64,000 nucleotides of DNA from SG8-41 sp963699525 (GTDB taxonomy: Bacteria; Pseudomonadota; Gammaproteobacteria; Burkholderiales; SG8-41). Under the pieces are notes generated by a model, which was given only the letters and a program-made list of their open reading frames with translations, had not been told where the DNA came from and made no database searches. The stretch lies in the NCBI GenBank assembly GCA_963699525.1, contig CAVOUI010000006.1, positions 1 to 64,000 of the forward strand, in the 5' to 3' direction. Of this stretch, positions 46,567 to 55,614 are shown piece after piece (position 1 is the stretch's first letter; the number at the start of each line of letters is the position of its first letter). The position numbers and the translations under genes were made by a program.

Positions 46567-46911
46567 ATGACAAGTCCAAACCGTACGCCAACTCATCCAT
46601 CGCGAAGAGTCCTCACTGCGCTCGCCGCGGCCGCTCTGGCCGCACTGATCGCCGGCTGCGCCGGCACCCCGACTCAGGAAAGCACCGGCGAGTACCTCGA
46701 CAACAGCTTCATCACCGTCAAGGTCAGGACGGCACTGCTCAACGCTGAAGACCTCCCTTCCGGAGAAATCGCCGTAGCGAGCTTCAAAGGCAAGGTGCAA
46801 TTGAGCGGTTTCGTTCCCAGCGCGGACGACCGGCGGAAAGCCGAACTCGTCGCGCGCGATGTCCCAGGCGTCAAGTCCGTCACCAACGGCATCGAAGTGA
46901 AGGGGCAGTGA
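46567..46911 (+). CDS. BON-domain lipoprotein, shorter
   Basis: A 114-residue protein with an n-region of 15 residues, a hydrophobic core, and the lipobox IAGC near residue 31. The BON domain follows at once: DNSFITVKVRTALLNAED, GKVQLSGFVPSADDRRKAELVA and GVKSVTNGIEV. It is 29 bases behind the first BON gene with AGGAG before the ATG. Probably exported to the outer membrane by the Lol system, together with its neighbour. Confidence 0.83.
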   Translation: MTSPNRTPTHPSRRVLTALAAAALAALIAGCAGTPTQESTGEYLDNSFITVKVRTALLNAEDLPSGEIAVASFKGKVQLSGFVPSADDRRKAELVARDVPGVKSVTNGIEVKGQ

Positions 46912-46989
46912 CGCCCCGGCCCGGCGCCGCGTGCCCGCCGTCTGCTGGGCCGCGGCACCGGACTTTCGCCATCCGCTGGTCTTCGCGCG

Positions 46990-47970
46990 CTAGTCGGCGC
47001 GGATGTTGTGCTCGCGCACCACTTTCCCCCATCGCGCGATTTCGGCGACGAGAAACTTCTGCAGCTCGGCGGGGCTGCTGACGGCGAGATCCATACCGAG
47101 AGTCTCCGAGAGCTGTTTGCGCACGTCCGGCAGGTTGAACACTTTCGTGAGTTCGGCATGGAACTTGTCCATGATGGGCTTGGGCGTTGCGGCCGGTGCG
47201 AAGATGCCCCACCAAGCGAGTGCCGAGAAACCGGGGAACCCTTGCTCCGCGAGCGAGGGCACGTCGGGCAGCGCGCTCGAGCGCTTGTCGCCGGTGACGG
47301 CGATCGCGCGTAGCTTGCCACCTTTGACGTACGGCGTGAGCAGCGCCACCGTGCCGATGGCGAGATCGACTTCGCCGCCGAGCGCGGCCACGGTCATCGG
47401 GCCGCCGCCCTTATAGGGTATGTGCACGATCTTGAAGCCGCCCGTTTGCTGGACCAGTGTCAGGGTCAGGTGCCCCAGGCTGCCGCTGCCGATCGACCCA
47501 TAGGTCACGCTGTCGGGCTTCGCTTTCGCTGCTTTGATCACGTCGCCGAAACTCTTGTAGGGCTTCGCGACGTTGGTCACGATGGCGTTCGGTGCGGTCG
47601 CGACCAGCATGACCGGCGCCAGGTCCTTCACCGTGTCGAACGGCAGATTCGGAATCAGCGTCGGGTTGACCGCGTGCGTGTCGAATACAAAAAGAAAGGT
47701 ATAGCCGTCCGGCGTCGACTTGGCGGCAATGCCCGCCCCCATTGACCCGGAGGCGCCCGGCCGATTGTCCACGATGAACTGCTGGCCCAGCACCGGGGTG
47801 AGCTTGCTCCCTACCAGCCGCGCCAACGGATCGGTCGTCCCGCCCGGCGGGAACGGCACGATGAACCTCACCGGTCGGGTGGGCCAGTCAACCTTTTGCG
47901 CCAACAGGGGCAGCGCCGCGAACGCGGTGAGCAATCCGGCAACTGCGCGAAGCCTATTCAAGCGGTTCAT
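46990..47970 (-). CDS. Bug/TctC family periplasmic receptor
   Basis: A 326-residue receptor: signal LRAVAGLLTAFAALPLLA, first loop FIVPFPPGGTTDPLARLVG, DNRPGASGSMGAGIAAKS, IPYKGGGPMTVAALGGEVDLA, and the usual C-terminal EIARWGKVVREHNIRAD. The PGGTTDP loop with its Asp is the standard ligand contact. Divergent from the next receptor gene, with about 120 bases between the two starts that hold their ribosome-binding sites; I see no clear promoter boxes there. Confidence 0.9.
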   Translation of the reverse strand: MNRLNRLRAVAGLLTAFAALPLLAQKVDWPTRPVRFIVPFPPGGTTDPLARLVGSKLTPVLGQQFIVDNRPGASGSMGAGIAAKSTPDGYTFLFVFDTHAVNPTLIPNLPFDTVKDLAPVMLVATAPNAIVTNVAKPYKSFGDVIKAAKAKPDSVTYGSIGSGSLGHLTLTLVQQTGGFKIVHIPYKGGGPMTVAALGGEVDLAIGTVALLTPYVKGGKLRAIAVTGDKRSSALPDVPSLAEQGFPGFSALAWWGIFAPAATPKPIMDKFHAELTKVFNLPDVRKQLSETLGMDLAVSSPAELQKFLVAEIARWGKVVREHNIRAD

Positions 47971-48090
47971 GTGCTCTCCTCCCCCTAAGCGGCGCTGGCG
48001 GGCCGCCACGCTTTGGTGCAGTATGCCCGTCACAAGTCGGCGCCGCCAGCAGTGACGGAACGCCGACGATTCATCGGGGAGGAGCATGAC

Positions 48091-49080
48091 ATGAGAGCGG
48101 CCCAGCTGATGAGGCGTTACCTGCCAATGTGCGTCGTTCTCGTGGCGGCATTGGCCGCACCGGCGACGGTGCTCGCGCAAAATTATCCCGCAAAGACCAT
48201 CCGCCTGGTGCTGCCCTTCACCGCGGGCAGCGCCGTCGACGTGCTGGCGCGGCTCTACGGGCAGAAGGTGACCGAGAACTGGGGCCAGCAGGTGCTGGTC
48301 GACAACCGCACCGGCGCAGCCGGCATCATCGGCATGGAAGCCATCGCGAAAAGCGCGCCCGACGGTTACACGCTCGGCATGGGCAACCTCGCCACGCTCG
48401 CGATCAATCCGAACCTTTACGCCAAGCTTCCGTACGACGCGCAGCGGGACTACGCCCCGATCTCGCTGACGGCGACCATCCGCAACTGCCTGATCGTGCA
48501 TCCCTCGCTCCCTGTCCGGTCGGTGAAAGAGCTGATCGCGTTCGCGAAGGCGCATCCGGGCGAGCTCAACTACGCCACCGGCGGCGTGGGAAGCGCGCAG
48601 CACATTCCAATGGAAATGCTGAAGGCCATGACCGGGATCAACGTCGTGCACGTCAGCTACAAGGGGCTCACGCCCGCGTTCAACGACGTGGTCGCCGGGC
48701 AGGTCCCGATGATCATCGCCGGCGTGGTGAGCGCCCTGCCCTACCATCAGACCGGACGCCTGAGAATACTCGCGACCACCGGCGCCACGCGCACGGCCGC
48801 CACGCCGGAGATCCCGACCGTCGCGGAGGCCGGCGTGCCCGGCTACGAGTACGATTCGTGGACGGGGTTTCTCGCCCCCGCCGGCACCGCGCCGGCGATC
48901 GTCGCGCAGTTCAACGCCGAGGCGGTGCGCATCGGCAAGCTGCCCGATATCCGCGAGCGCCTCACCCTGCTCGGATTCGACATCGTCGGCAGCACACCCG
49001 AGGCATTCGCGGCGCTCATCAAGGACAGCAACGCCCGCATCGGCAAGGTGGTCCGCGAGGCCGGGATCAAGGCCGAGTGA
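48091..49080 (+). CDS. Bug/TctC family periplasmic receptor
   Basis: A 329-residue receptor. Signal MCVVLVAALAAPATVLA, then LVLPFTAGSAVDVLARLYG (loop with Asp), DNRTGAAGIIGMEAIAKS, VSYKGLTPAFNDVVAGQV and a C-terminal KVVREAGIKAE. GGGGAGGAG precedes the ATG. First of three receptors in a row on the plus strand, 34 and 28 bases apart, which may be read as one transcript although they belong to one family. Confidence 0.9.
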   Translation: MRAAQLMRRYLPMCVVLVAALAAPATVLAQNYPAKTIRLVLPFTAGSAVDVLARLYGQKVTENWGQQVLVDNRTGAAGIIGMEAIAKSAPDGYTLGMGNLATLAINPNLYAKLPYDAQRDYAPISLTATIRNCLIVHPSLPVRSVKELIAFAKAHPGELNYATGGVGSAQHIPMEMLKAMTGINVVHVSYKGLTPAFNDVVAGQVPMIIAGVVSALPYHQTGRLRILATTGATRTAATPEIPTVAEAGVPGYEYDSWTGFLAPAGTAPAIVAQFNAEAVRIGKLPDIRERLTLLGFDIVGSTPEAFAALIKDSNARIGKVVREAGIKAE

Positions 49081-49114
49081 GAACGGCTAGAATGACAGGC
49101 TCGGAACCATCGCC

Positions 49115-50089
49115 ATGCCGAATCTGAGAGTCGTCGTATCCGTTGTGTCGTGCGCATGGGCTATGTGGCCCGGCGCGGCGTGGGCGCAGGACAAGTATCC
49201 CTCGCGCCCGATACGCCTCGTCATCCCGTTCGCACCCGGGGGCGGCAGCGATGTCACGGCGCGCCTGCTCGGCCCGCGGCTCGCCGACCGGCTCGGGCAA
49301 CCGGTGGTGATCGACAACCGGCCGGCGGCCTCGGGCGTCGTCGGCGCGGACATCGTCGCGAAGGCCGTGCCCGACGGCTACACGCTGCTCGGCACCACCG
49401 TCACGTTCGTGATCAACGGAACGCTGCAGAAGGGGCTTCCCTACGACGCGTTCAAGGATTTCACTCCGATCACGCAGGCGATCGTGTCGCCGTTCGGCCT
49501 GCTGCTGCACCCGTCGGTCCCGGCGAAGACGGTGAAGGAGCTGATCGCCTACGCCCGGGCCAACCCCGACAAGCTCCTCTACGGCTCCTCGGGCCCGGGC
49601 AGCTCCCCGCACCTTTCGGCGGAGCTGTTCCTGTCGATGGCGGGGCTCAAGATGACGCACGTGCCCTACAAGGGCATCGCGCCCGCCATCACCGCGCAGC
49701 TCTCCAACGAGGTCCAGGTCACGTTTTCCAACGTGTTCTCCACGCTCGGCCACTGGAAGGCGGGGCGGCTGCGGTTGATCGCCCACGGCGGATCGAAGCG
49801 CATGGAAAGTTTCCCCGACATTCCCACCATCGCCGAGTCGGGCCTTCCCGGCTACGAGTCGAGCAACTGGTACGGCTACGTGACGACCGCGAAGACGCCG
49901 CGCGCGATCATCCGGACGCTGAACCAGGCGTTCGTCGCGGTCGTGAACGAGCCCGACGTGCGCAAGATCCTTATCGCCCAGGGCAACGACGTCATCGCGA
50001 ACACGCCCGAGGAGTTCGCCCGGGTCATCCACGCCGACGCCGAGCGATGGGGCGGCATCGGCCGGAAGCTCGGCGTCAAGCTCGACTAG
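49115..50089 (+). CDS. Bug/TctC family periplasmic receptor
   Basis: A 324-residue receptor: signal VVVSVVSCAWAMWPGAAWA, loop LVIPFAPGGGSDVTARLLG, DNRPAASGVVGADIVAKA, VPYKGIAPAITAQLSNEVQV, C-terminus RKLGVKLD. Standard length and motifs; only small differences from its neighbours, concentrated in the ligand-facing loops. The ligand, an organic acid or similar, cannot be read from sequence. Confidence 0.9.
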   Translation: MPNLRVVVSVVSCAWAMWPGAAWAQDKYPSRPIRLVIPFAPGGGSDVTARLLGPRLADRLGQPVVIDNRPAASGVVGADIVAKAVPDGYTLLGTTVTFVINGTLQKGLPYDAFKDFTPITQAIVSPFGLLLHPSVPAKTVKELIAYARANPDKLLYGSSGPGSSPHLSAELFLSMAGLKMTHVPYKGIAPAITAQLSNEVQVTFSNVFSTLGHWKAGRLRLIAHGGSKRMESFPDIPTIAESGLPGYESSNWYGYVTTAKTPRAIIRTLNQAFVAVVNEPDVRKILIAQGNDVIANTPEEFARVIHADAERWGGIGRKLGVKLD

Positions 50090-50117
50090 GACTTACTGCA
50101 ATGCCGGAGGAAACCCG

Positions 50118-51114
50118 ATGCGCCATTTGAGCCTGACCGTCCGCGCAGCTGCCCTTGCCTGCGCCGTTGTTGCCGCCCAGCCGCTCACGGCGGCGCAGCC
50201 CGACAGCGCGCAAGGACTACCCGAACAAGCCGATCCGCTTCATCGTCCCGTTCGCACCGGGCGCCGGCACCGACACGACCGCGCGCACCATCGGCCAGAA
50301 GCTCTCCGACATGTGGGGCCAGCAGGTCGTCGTGGACAACCGGACCGGGGCGGGAGGCGCGATCGGCGTGGATCTGACCGCCAAGGCGGTTCCGGACGGC
50401 TACACGATCTGTCTGATCTCGGCCTCGCTTTCCGTCAATTCCGCGGTCAACGCAAAGCTGCCGTACGACCTCGCGAAGGATCTCGCGGCGATCTCGCAGG
50501 CGAGCTCGCTGTTCTACGCCGTCTACATCAACCCTTCGGTCCCGGCGAATTCGATCAAGGAGCTGGTCGCCTACGCGAAGGCGAACCCCGCCAAGCTCAA
50601 CTTCGGGTCGTCCGGCAACGCCACCCTGCAGCACTTCGCGGGCGAGCTGTTCAACCACATGGCCGGCGTCAGGATCGTGCACGTCCCGTACAAGGGCACG
50701 GCCGCCGTCATCCCCGCCATGCTCGCCGGCGACGTCCAGGTCGGCTTCGGCACGCTCTTCGGCGTGCGGCCGCACATGACGAGCGGCCGCCTGCGCGTGC
50801 TGGCCATCACCGCCGGCAAGCGCAGTCCCGCCGTGCCGGAGCTGCCGACCGTCTCGGAAGCCGGCGTCCCCGGCTACGAGGTGGACCAGTGGTACGGCGT
50901 GATCACGTCCGCCAAGGTGCCGACAGCCATCGTGCGCAAGCTGAACGCGGCGATCATCGAGGCGCTGAAATCCCCGGACGTGGCAAAGCGCTTCGCCGCC
51001 GACGGCTCAACGCCCACCGGCTCGACGCCCCAGCAATTCAGCGCGCACATCCAGTCTGAGATCGCCAAGTGGCGCAAGCTCGTGAAGGAAGCGAAGCTCG
51101 AGCTCCAGGGGTAG
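50118..51114 (+). CDS. Bug/TctC family periplasmic receptor (one frameshift)
   Basis: Corrected length about 331 residues. The signal peptide LTVRAAALACAVVAAQPLTA lies in one frame from ATG 50118, and after an extra base near 50208 the mature part follows: RKDYPNKPIRFIVPFAPGAGTDTTA, DNRTGAGGAIGVDLTAKA, VPYKGTAAVIPAMLAGDVQV. Without correction the protein would lose its export signal. The C-terminus KLVKEAKLELQG is a little unusual. Confidence 0.85.
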
Positions 51115-51123
51115 CGGCTTATT

Positions 51124-52422
51124 CTAGGCGGTGCCGCGCTTGGTCTCGAACTGGACGCCGACTCGCTTCAGAAGATCGAACGGCAGCACGCCGCCGGCGC
51201 ACACGATCACCGCGTCGTTCGGGATGTTCACGGTGCGATTGCCCTGGCGCAGTGCGACGTCGACGGCGCCGATCTTGTCAACCGTCGAGCCCAGCAGGAC
51301 CTGCAGCCGGCCGGCGGCGGACGCGGCGTCAAGCCGCTCCCGGTTCTTCGGCTTGATGCGATCGATGACATCCCCGCGGTAGGATAGCGTGACCTTCGTG
51401 CCGGGCTGTTCCGAGACCGCCACCGCGGCCTCCAGTGCACTGTCTCCGCCGCCCACGACCAGAACCCGCCGGTTTCGATACTGCTCCGCGTCGATCAACC
51501 GGTAGACGACTTTCGGCTGCTCCTCGCCCGGGACGCTGAGCTTGCGCGGCGTTCCGCGCCGGCCCACCGCGAGCACGACCGCCCGTGTGGCATAGGTTCC
51601 CCGCGTGGTCTTCACCAGGAAGCCGCGGCCGGACCGCTCGATCGCATCCATGCGCTCGTTGAACCGGACCTTGAGTCCGGTGTTCCGCACGACCCCCTGC
51701 CAGAAGGCGAGCAGCGCTTCCTTCGTGACCTCGTTGAACTTCATGGTACCCACCAGGGGCAGCCGAACCGGGGCGGTCATTGCGATCTTGTTCCGGGGAT
51801 AGTGGTACACCGTGCCGCCCAGCGATTCCTCCTGCTCGATGAGGAGATACTTGAGCTTGTGCTGGATCGCGCCGAGTCCGGCGGCGATGCCCGCCGGGCC
51901 GGCGCCGACGATGACCGCGTCGAGGTCATAGCCGCCGCCCGCCGCACTCTTGATCGCGGTGATCGCCTGGCGTCCCTGCTCCACCGCCTTGCGGATGAGT
52001 CCCATGCCGCCCAGTTCGCCGGCGATGAAGATTCCGGGCACGTTGGTCTCGAAATTCGGCTTGACGTACGGAATGTCGACGCCGCGGCGCTCCGTCCCAA
52101 ATACGAGCTTGATGGCCTCCATCGGGCACGACGCCGCGCACGCGCCATGGCCGATGCAAACCGCGGGATTCACGAGCTGCGCCTTGCCGTCGATCACCCC
52201 GATCGCGCCCTCGGGGCAGGCGCTGACGCAGCTACTCGAGCCGATGCAGCGGCCGGGATCGACCACTGGATGCAGCGAGACCGGCTCTATCAATCCGGCC
52301 GTGACGGCTTCGCGAAGCTGCTCGGCATGCTGCGAGCGGCTCCGGGCCCGACGGCGGAAATAGAACCCGAAGGCGATCAGCAGCGGAATGGAGTAGAGCA
52401 GCAGTGTCGAGAAATCCTGCAT
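51124..52422 (-). CDS. Membrane-anchored ferredoxin-domain FAD/NAD(P) oxidoreductase
   Basis: A 432-residue protein. One N-terminal membrane helix (about 5-22), then two ferredoxin-like motifs, CIGSSSCVSACP (59-70) and CIGHGACAASCP (89-100), then FAD-binding VIVGAGPAGIAAG (170-182) and NAD(P)-binding VLVVGGGDSALEAA of the thioredoxin-reductase-like fold. In each cluster motif the second Cys of CxxCxxCxxxC is replaced (Ser62, His92). The start ATG 52422 begins the membrane helix. It is divergent from the multihaem cytochrome operon, so it may exchange electrons between NAD(P)H and the membrane haem protein; that partner is inferred. Confidence 0.8.
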   Translation of the reverse strand: MQDFSTLLLYSIPLLIAFGFYFRRRARSRSQHAEQLREAVTAGLIEPVSLHPVVDPGRCIGSSSCVSACPEGAIGVIDGKAQLVNPAVCIGHGACAASCPMEAIKLVFGTERRGVDIPYVKPNFETNVPGIFIAGELGGMGLIRKAVEQGRQAITAIKSAAGGGYDLDAVIVGAGPAGIAAGLGAIQHKLKYLLIEQEESLGGTVYHYPRNKIAMTAPVRLPLVGTMKFNEVTKEALLAFWQGVVRNTGLKVRFNERMDAIERSGRGFLVKTTRGTYATRAVVLAVGRRGTPRKLSVPGEEQPKVVYRLIDAEQYRNRRVLVVGGGDSALEAAVAVSEQPGTKVTLSYRGDVIDRIKPKNRERLDAASAAGRLQVLLGSTVDKIGAVDVALRQGNRTVNIPNDAVIVCAGGVLPFDLLKRVGVQFETKRGTA

Positions 52423-52520
52423 GAATTGTGCGGCTCGCGTGGGCGGCGTGTCGCCGCATTCTACTTCGCGCGCACAGAATTTTCGCGACGGCAATTGGAA
52501 CTATTTCGCGTCGTCAATGA

Positions 52521-52543
52521 ACGACAGTCGCATTGACTGTCGT
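52521..52543. promoter_or_regulatory. Perfect inverted repeat, possible operator
   Basis: ACGACAGTC (52521-52529), 5-base spacer, GACTGTCGT (52535-52543). A 9-bp perfect palindrome in the 307-base divergent region between the oxidoreductase and the cytochrome operon. It could be a dimeric regulator site; it lacks the trailing T run of a plus-strand terminator. Confidence 0.4.
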
Positions 52544-52615
52544 CGCCGAGCGACGCGCAAAAAAAGAATTATCTCTGATCCGTGCGCCACATCACGAATC
52601 ATGACGTTGGAATGC

Positions 52616-52644
52616 TTGACTTGACGACGTGGGAAATCTAATTT
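52616..52644 (+). promoter_or_regulatory. Sigma-70-like promoter of the cytochrome operon
   Basis: TTGACT (52616-52621), 17-base spacer, TAATTT (52639-52644), in AT-rich sequence. Start of transcription near 52651 would leave an 80-base leader before the first gene at 52730. Confidence 0.5.
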
Positions 52645-52729
52645 CGCAAAACTATTTCATCGAGCCAGTCGATCATTCACGCAAGCTAGTCTCTAGCAAT
52701 TCTCGAATTGCGTGTTGGGAGAGAACGCA

Positions 52730-53698
52730 ATGTCGGAAGTTCTTCTGGGACGCGAGTCGATGCCGGATGTCGGGCGTTACGGCGCGGATGAAGTTCTCGC
52801 GCGCCGCCAGCCCGCACCGGTGACCGCGCGCCACAACGTCGTCATGAAGCCGCCTGACCGCGCCGTCGAGCGTCGACGCGAGCGGGCTCTCATACCCGCC
52901 GTCTGCGCGCTTGCCGGAGCGGCGTGGTTCTGGAGCCGCTACGGCGGCTACACGGCGGGCTCCGGCGTGGGCTACTACCTCGGGCTGGCGGGCGGCGTCG
53001 CGTTGCTGCTCGTCTTCCTCTACCCGCTGCGCAAGCGCATCCGCTTCCTGCAATCCTGGGGCGCGACGAAGGGATGGTTCGCGCTGCACATGGCCTGCGG
53101 GATCGGGGCTCCGATCCTCATCCTCGCGCATTGCTCCTTCAAGGTCAGCTCGACCAATGCGGCCGTTGCGCTCGCCAGCATGCTGCTGGTCGCCGCGAGC
53201 GGAATCGTCGGCCGCTTCATCTATACACGCATACACCACGGGCTGTACGGGACGCGGCTCACGCTTGCGCAGCTGCAGGCGGCGGTCGGGGCCAGCGCGG
53301 GAAACGTCAGTTCCCGGCTCGGGATCGCGCCGCAGGTAGAACAGCAGCTCAAGGCATTCCACGCAGCCGTTGAGCGGCCGAAGAACCTCGCGCAGGGCGC
53401 CTGGTCGTTCCTGACCCTCGGCAGCCGCGCGCACTGGCTGTTCCGCCGGTGCACGCGGGAGTTCGCGCGCGCCTACCGGCCGCAAGCGCGAGCGAACGGC
53501 TGGGATGCCGCCAGGCAAGCCCGTGACCTCGCGGCTGCCAAGTCGATGATCGGCGCCTATCTCTCCGGCGTGCAACGCCTGGCGCAGTTCCGCGGCTACG
53601 AGCGCCTGTTTTCCCTTTGGCACCTCCTGCACGTTCCGCTGGTGTGGATGCTGATGCTCAGCGCGATCGCGCACGTGATCGCGGTCCACGCCTATTGA
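52730..53698 (+). CDS. Histidine-rich inner-membrane protein, possible b-type haem protein
   Basis: A 322-residue protein I cannot name. About five membrane helices: two near 53-98, two near 117-163 and one at the C-terminus (about 300-318). Histidines sit in or beside helices: H120 and H134, the pair H169-H170, then H298, H301, H315 and H320. This spacing would suit bis-His haem b or quinol oxidation, as in ferric-reductase-like membrane proteins. A soluble region of about 120 residues joins the helices. ATG 52730 follows GGGAGAG. First gene of the multihaem operon, so it may pass electrons between the quinone pool and the periplasmic cytochrome. Confidence 0.65.
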   Translation: MSEVLLGRESMPDVGRYGADEVLARRQPAPVTARHNVVMKPPDRAVERRRERALIPAVCALAGAAWFWSRYGGYTAGSGVGYYLGLAGGVALLLVFLYPLRKRIRFLQSWGATKGWFALHMACGIGAPILILAHCSFKVSSTNAAVALASMLLVAASGIVGRFIYTRIHHGLYGTRLTLAQLQAAVGASAGNVSSRLGIAPQVEQQLKAFHAAVERPKNLAQGAWSFLTLGSRAHWLFRRCTREFARAYRPQARANGWDAARQARDLAAAKSMIGAYLSGVQRLAQFRGYERLFSLWHLLHVPLVWMLMLSAIAHVIAVHAY

Positions 53699-53714
53699 CG
53701 GGCCGCGCCGCTGA

Positions 53715-55613
53715 GTGCATTCCGCCACAGAGTTGCAGCCTGCCGGGTACGGAACACGGAACCGGGCACCACTGGGTCTCGCGGCCGTATGGCTCGCGCT
53801 TACCTGCGCCCAGCCGCTGGCACAGGGCGTCGAGCGGGTGCTGATGCCCGGGCAGGTGATCGAGGGTCATGCCAAGTATGAGGAAGACTGCCGCAATTGC
53901 CACATTCCGTTCAGCCGGGCGGCGCAGAACGGGCTGTGTCTCGCGTGCCACAAGGAGACGGCCGCGGACGTTCGCCAGGGAACGGGCTTGCACGGCCGCC
54001 TTCAGCAGCAGACTTGCCGGAGCTGCCACACGGATCACAAGGGACGCGGCGCGCGTATTGCTGCGTTCGACGAGGCGGCTTTCGACCACGGCGAGACCGA
54101 CTTCGTGCTGCGCGGCGCCCACTCGAGCCCGCAAACCGCCTGCCGCAGCTGCCACCTGCCGGGAAAGAAGTATCGCGAAGCCCCCGGCCGCTGCATCGAC
54201 TGCCACGCGAAAAAGGACGTGCACAAGGGACGCCTCGGCAACGCGTGCGCGGACTGCCACACCGAGAGCGACTGGAAGAAAACCAAGGTCGACCACGATA
54301 AGACGCGGTTTCCGCTTCGCGGCAAGCACGCGCCGCTCAAGTGCGAGAGCTGCCACAAGGACACCCGCTACAAGGAGACACCAACCGCATGCATCGGCTG
54401 CCACCGCCAGGACGACAAGCACAAGGCGCGCTTCGGCGACAAGTGCGAGTCCTGCCATGGCGACCGGGACTGGAAATCGCTCCGCTTCGACCACGATGTC
54501 GACACGCGCTACCCGCTCCGGGGGCGGCATCGCGCCATCACCTGCGAGAGCTGCCATGCCGGGCATCTCTACCGCGACAAGCTGCAGACCGCCTGTATCG
54601 CCTGCCATCGCAGGGATGACAGCCACAAAGGCACGCTCGGCGACGCCTGCGGGAATTGCCACAACGAGCGCAACTGGAAGGAAACGCGCTTCGATCATGG
54701 CAAGACGCGTTTTCCCCTGCGCGGCCGGCACGACGCGATCGAGTGCAAGAGTTGCCACAAGTCAGCGGTGTTCAAGGAGACGCCCACCGCGTGCATCGCG
54801 TGCCACCGCAAGGACGACAAGCACAAGGGCGCGCTCGGCGAGTCATGCGGCAACTGCCATGCGGAGCGCGACTGGAAGCGCACGACGTTCGACCACGGCA
54901 AGACCCGTTTTCCGCTGCTTGGCAGCCACTCCCGCGTCAAGTGCGAGAGCTGCCATCGCGATCCGGATTACAAGCGCACACCGATGGACTGCTACGGATG
55001 CCACAAGGCGGATGACGCGCACGAAGGCCAGGAAGGCGCGAAGTGCGAGAGCTGCCATGACGCCAATACCTGGAAGAAAGCGCGCTTCGACCACGCGCGC
55101 GCACGCTTCGCGCTGGTCGGCGCGCACCTCGTGGTTCCGTGCGCCAAGTGCCACGCGACTCCCCGCTACAAGGACGCGAAGAGCGAGTGCTTCGCCTGCC
55201 ACGTCCGGGACGACACGCACAAGCGCCGTCTCGGCACGCTCTGCGAGACCTGCCACAACGCGCGAACCTGGAAGAGCTGGGACTTCAACCATGACCGGAA
55301 GACTCGGTTCCCGCTCGATGGCGCACACCGCAACCTCGACTGCCATGCCTGCCACCGGCAGCCGGTGCAGACCAAGGCGACGCTGCCCACGGCCTGCATC
55401 AGCTGCCACCTTGCGGACGACGTGCACGACGGCGGCTTTGGAAAGCAATGTGAAAGGTGCCACGTGACCTCGTCGTTCAAACGCATCAAGCAGCGGCTCG
55501 GCGCAGGCGGCGAGGCTGCATTGCTTGCGCTGACCTGTTACGGGGGCACACCGCGCGACGGCGGCGCCTGCGGCGAGCCGTTTGGATGGTCGTTCAATCG
55601 ACGGGAGCACTGA
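53715..55613 (+). CDS. 24-haem c-type cytochrome
   Basis: A 632-residue exported protein. I count 24 CxxCH motifs, from CRNCH near residue 59 to CERCH near 582. They come in modules of about 66 residues, each with three motifs and the recurring text FDHxKTRFPLRGxH, CxSCHK, YKETPTACIxCHRxDDxHKG, LGxxCGNCH. The many extra His can serve as distal ligands. The N-terminus carries a long n-region and then LGLAAVWLALTCAQPLAQG. GTG 53715 is 16 bases after the membrane-protein stop. It probably carries electrons across the periplasm. The last 45 residues lack haem sites. Confidence 0.85.
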   Translation: MHSATELQPAGYGTRNRAPLGLAAVWLALTCAQPLAQGVERVLMPGQVIEGHAKYEEDCRNCHIPFSRAAQNGLCLACHKETAADVRQGTGLHGRLQQQTCRSCHTDHKGRGARIAAFDEAAFDHGETDFVLRGAHSSPQTACRSCHLPGKKYREAPGRCIDCHAKKDVHKGRLGNACADCHTESDWKKTKVDHDKTRFPLRGKHAPLKCESCHKDTRYKETPTACIGCHRQDDKHKARFGDKCESCHGDRDWKSLRFDHDVDTRYPLRGRHRAITCESCHAGHLYRDKLQTACIACHRRDDSHKGTLGDACGNCHNERNWKETRFDHGKTRFPLRGRHDAIECKSCHKSAVFKETPTACIACHRKDDKHKGALGESCGNCHAERDWKRTTFDHGKTRFPLLGSHSRVKCESCHRDPDYKRTPMDCYGCHKADDAHEGQEGAKCESCHDANTWKKARFDHARARFALVGAHLVVPCAKCHATPRYKDAKSECFACHVRDDTHKRRLGTLCETCHNARTWKSWDFNHDRKTRFPLDGAHRNLDCHACHRQPVQTKATLPTACISCHLADDVHDGGFGKQCERCHVTSSFKRIKQRLGAGGEAALLALTCYGGTPRDGGACGEPFGWSFNRREH

Positions 55614-55614
55614 C

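Noticed and set aside
52730..53698. Naming the membrane protein as a specific cytochrome b or ferric reductase.
   Set aside because: Histidines are suggestive but no recognised haem-binding signature or FAD/NAD domain is visible.
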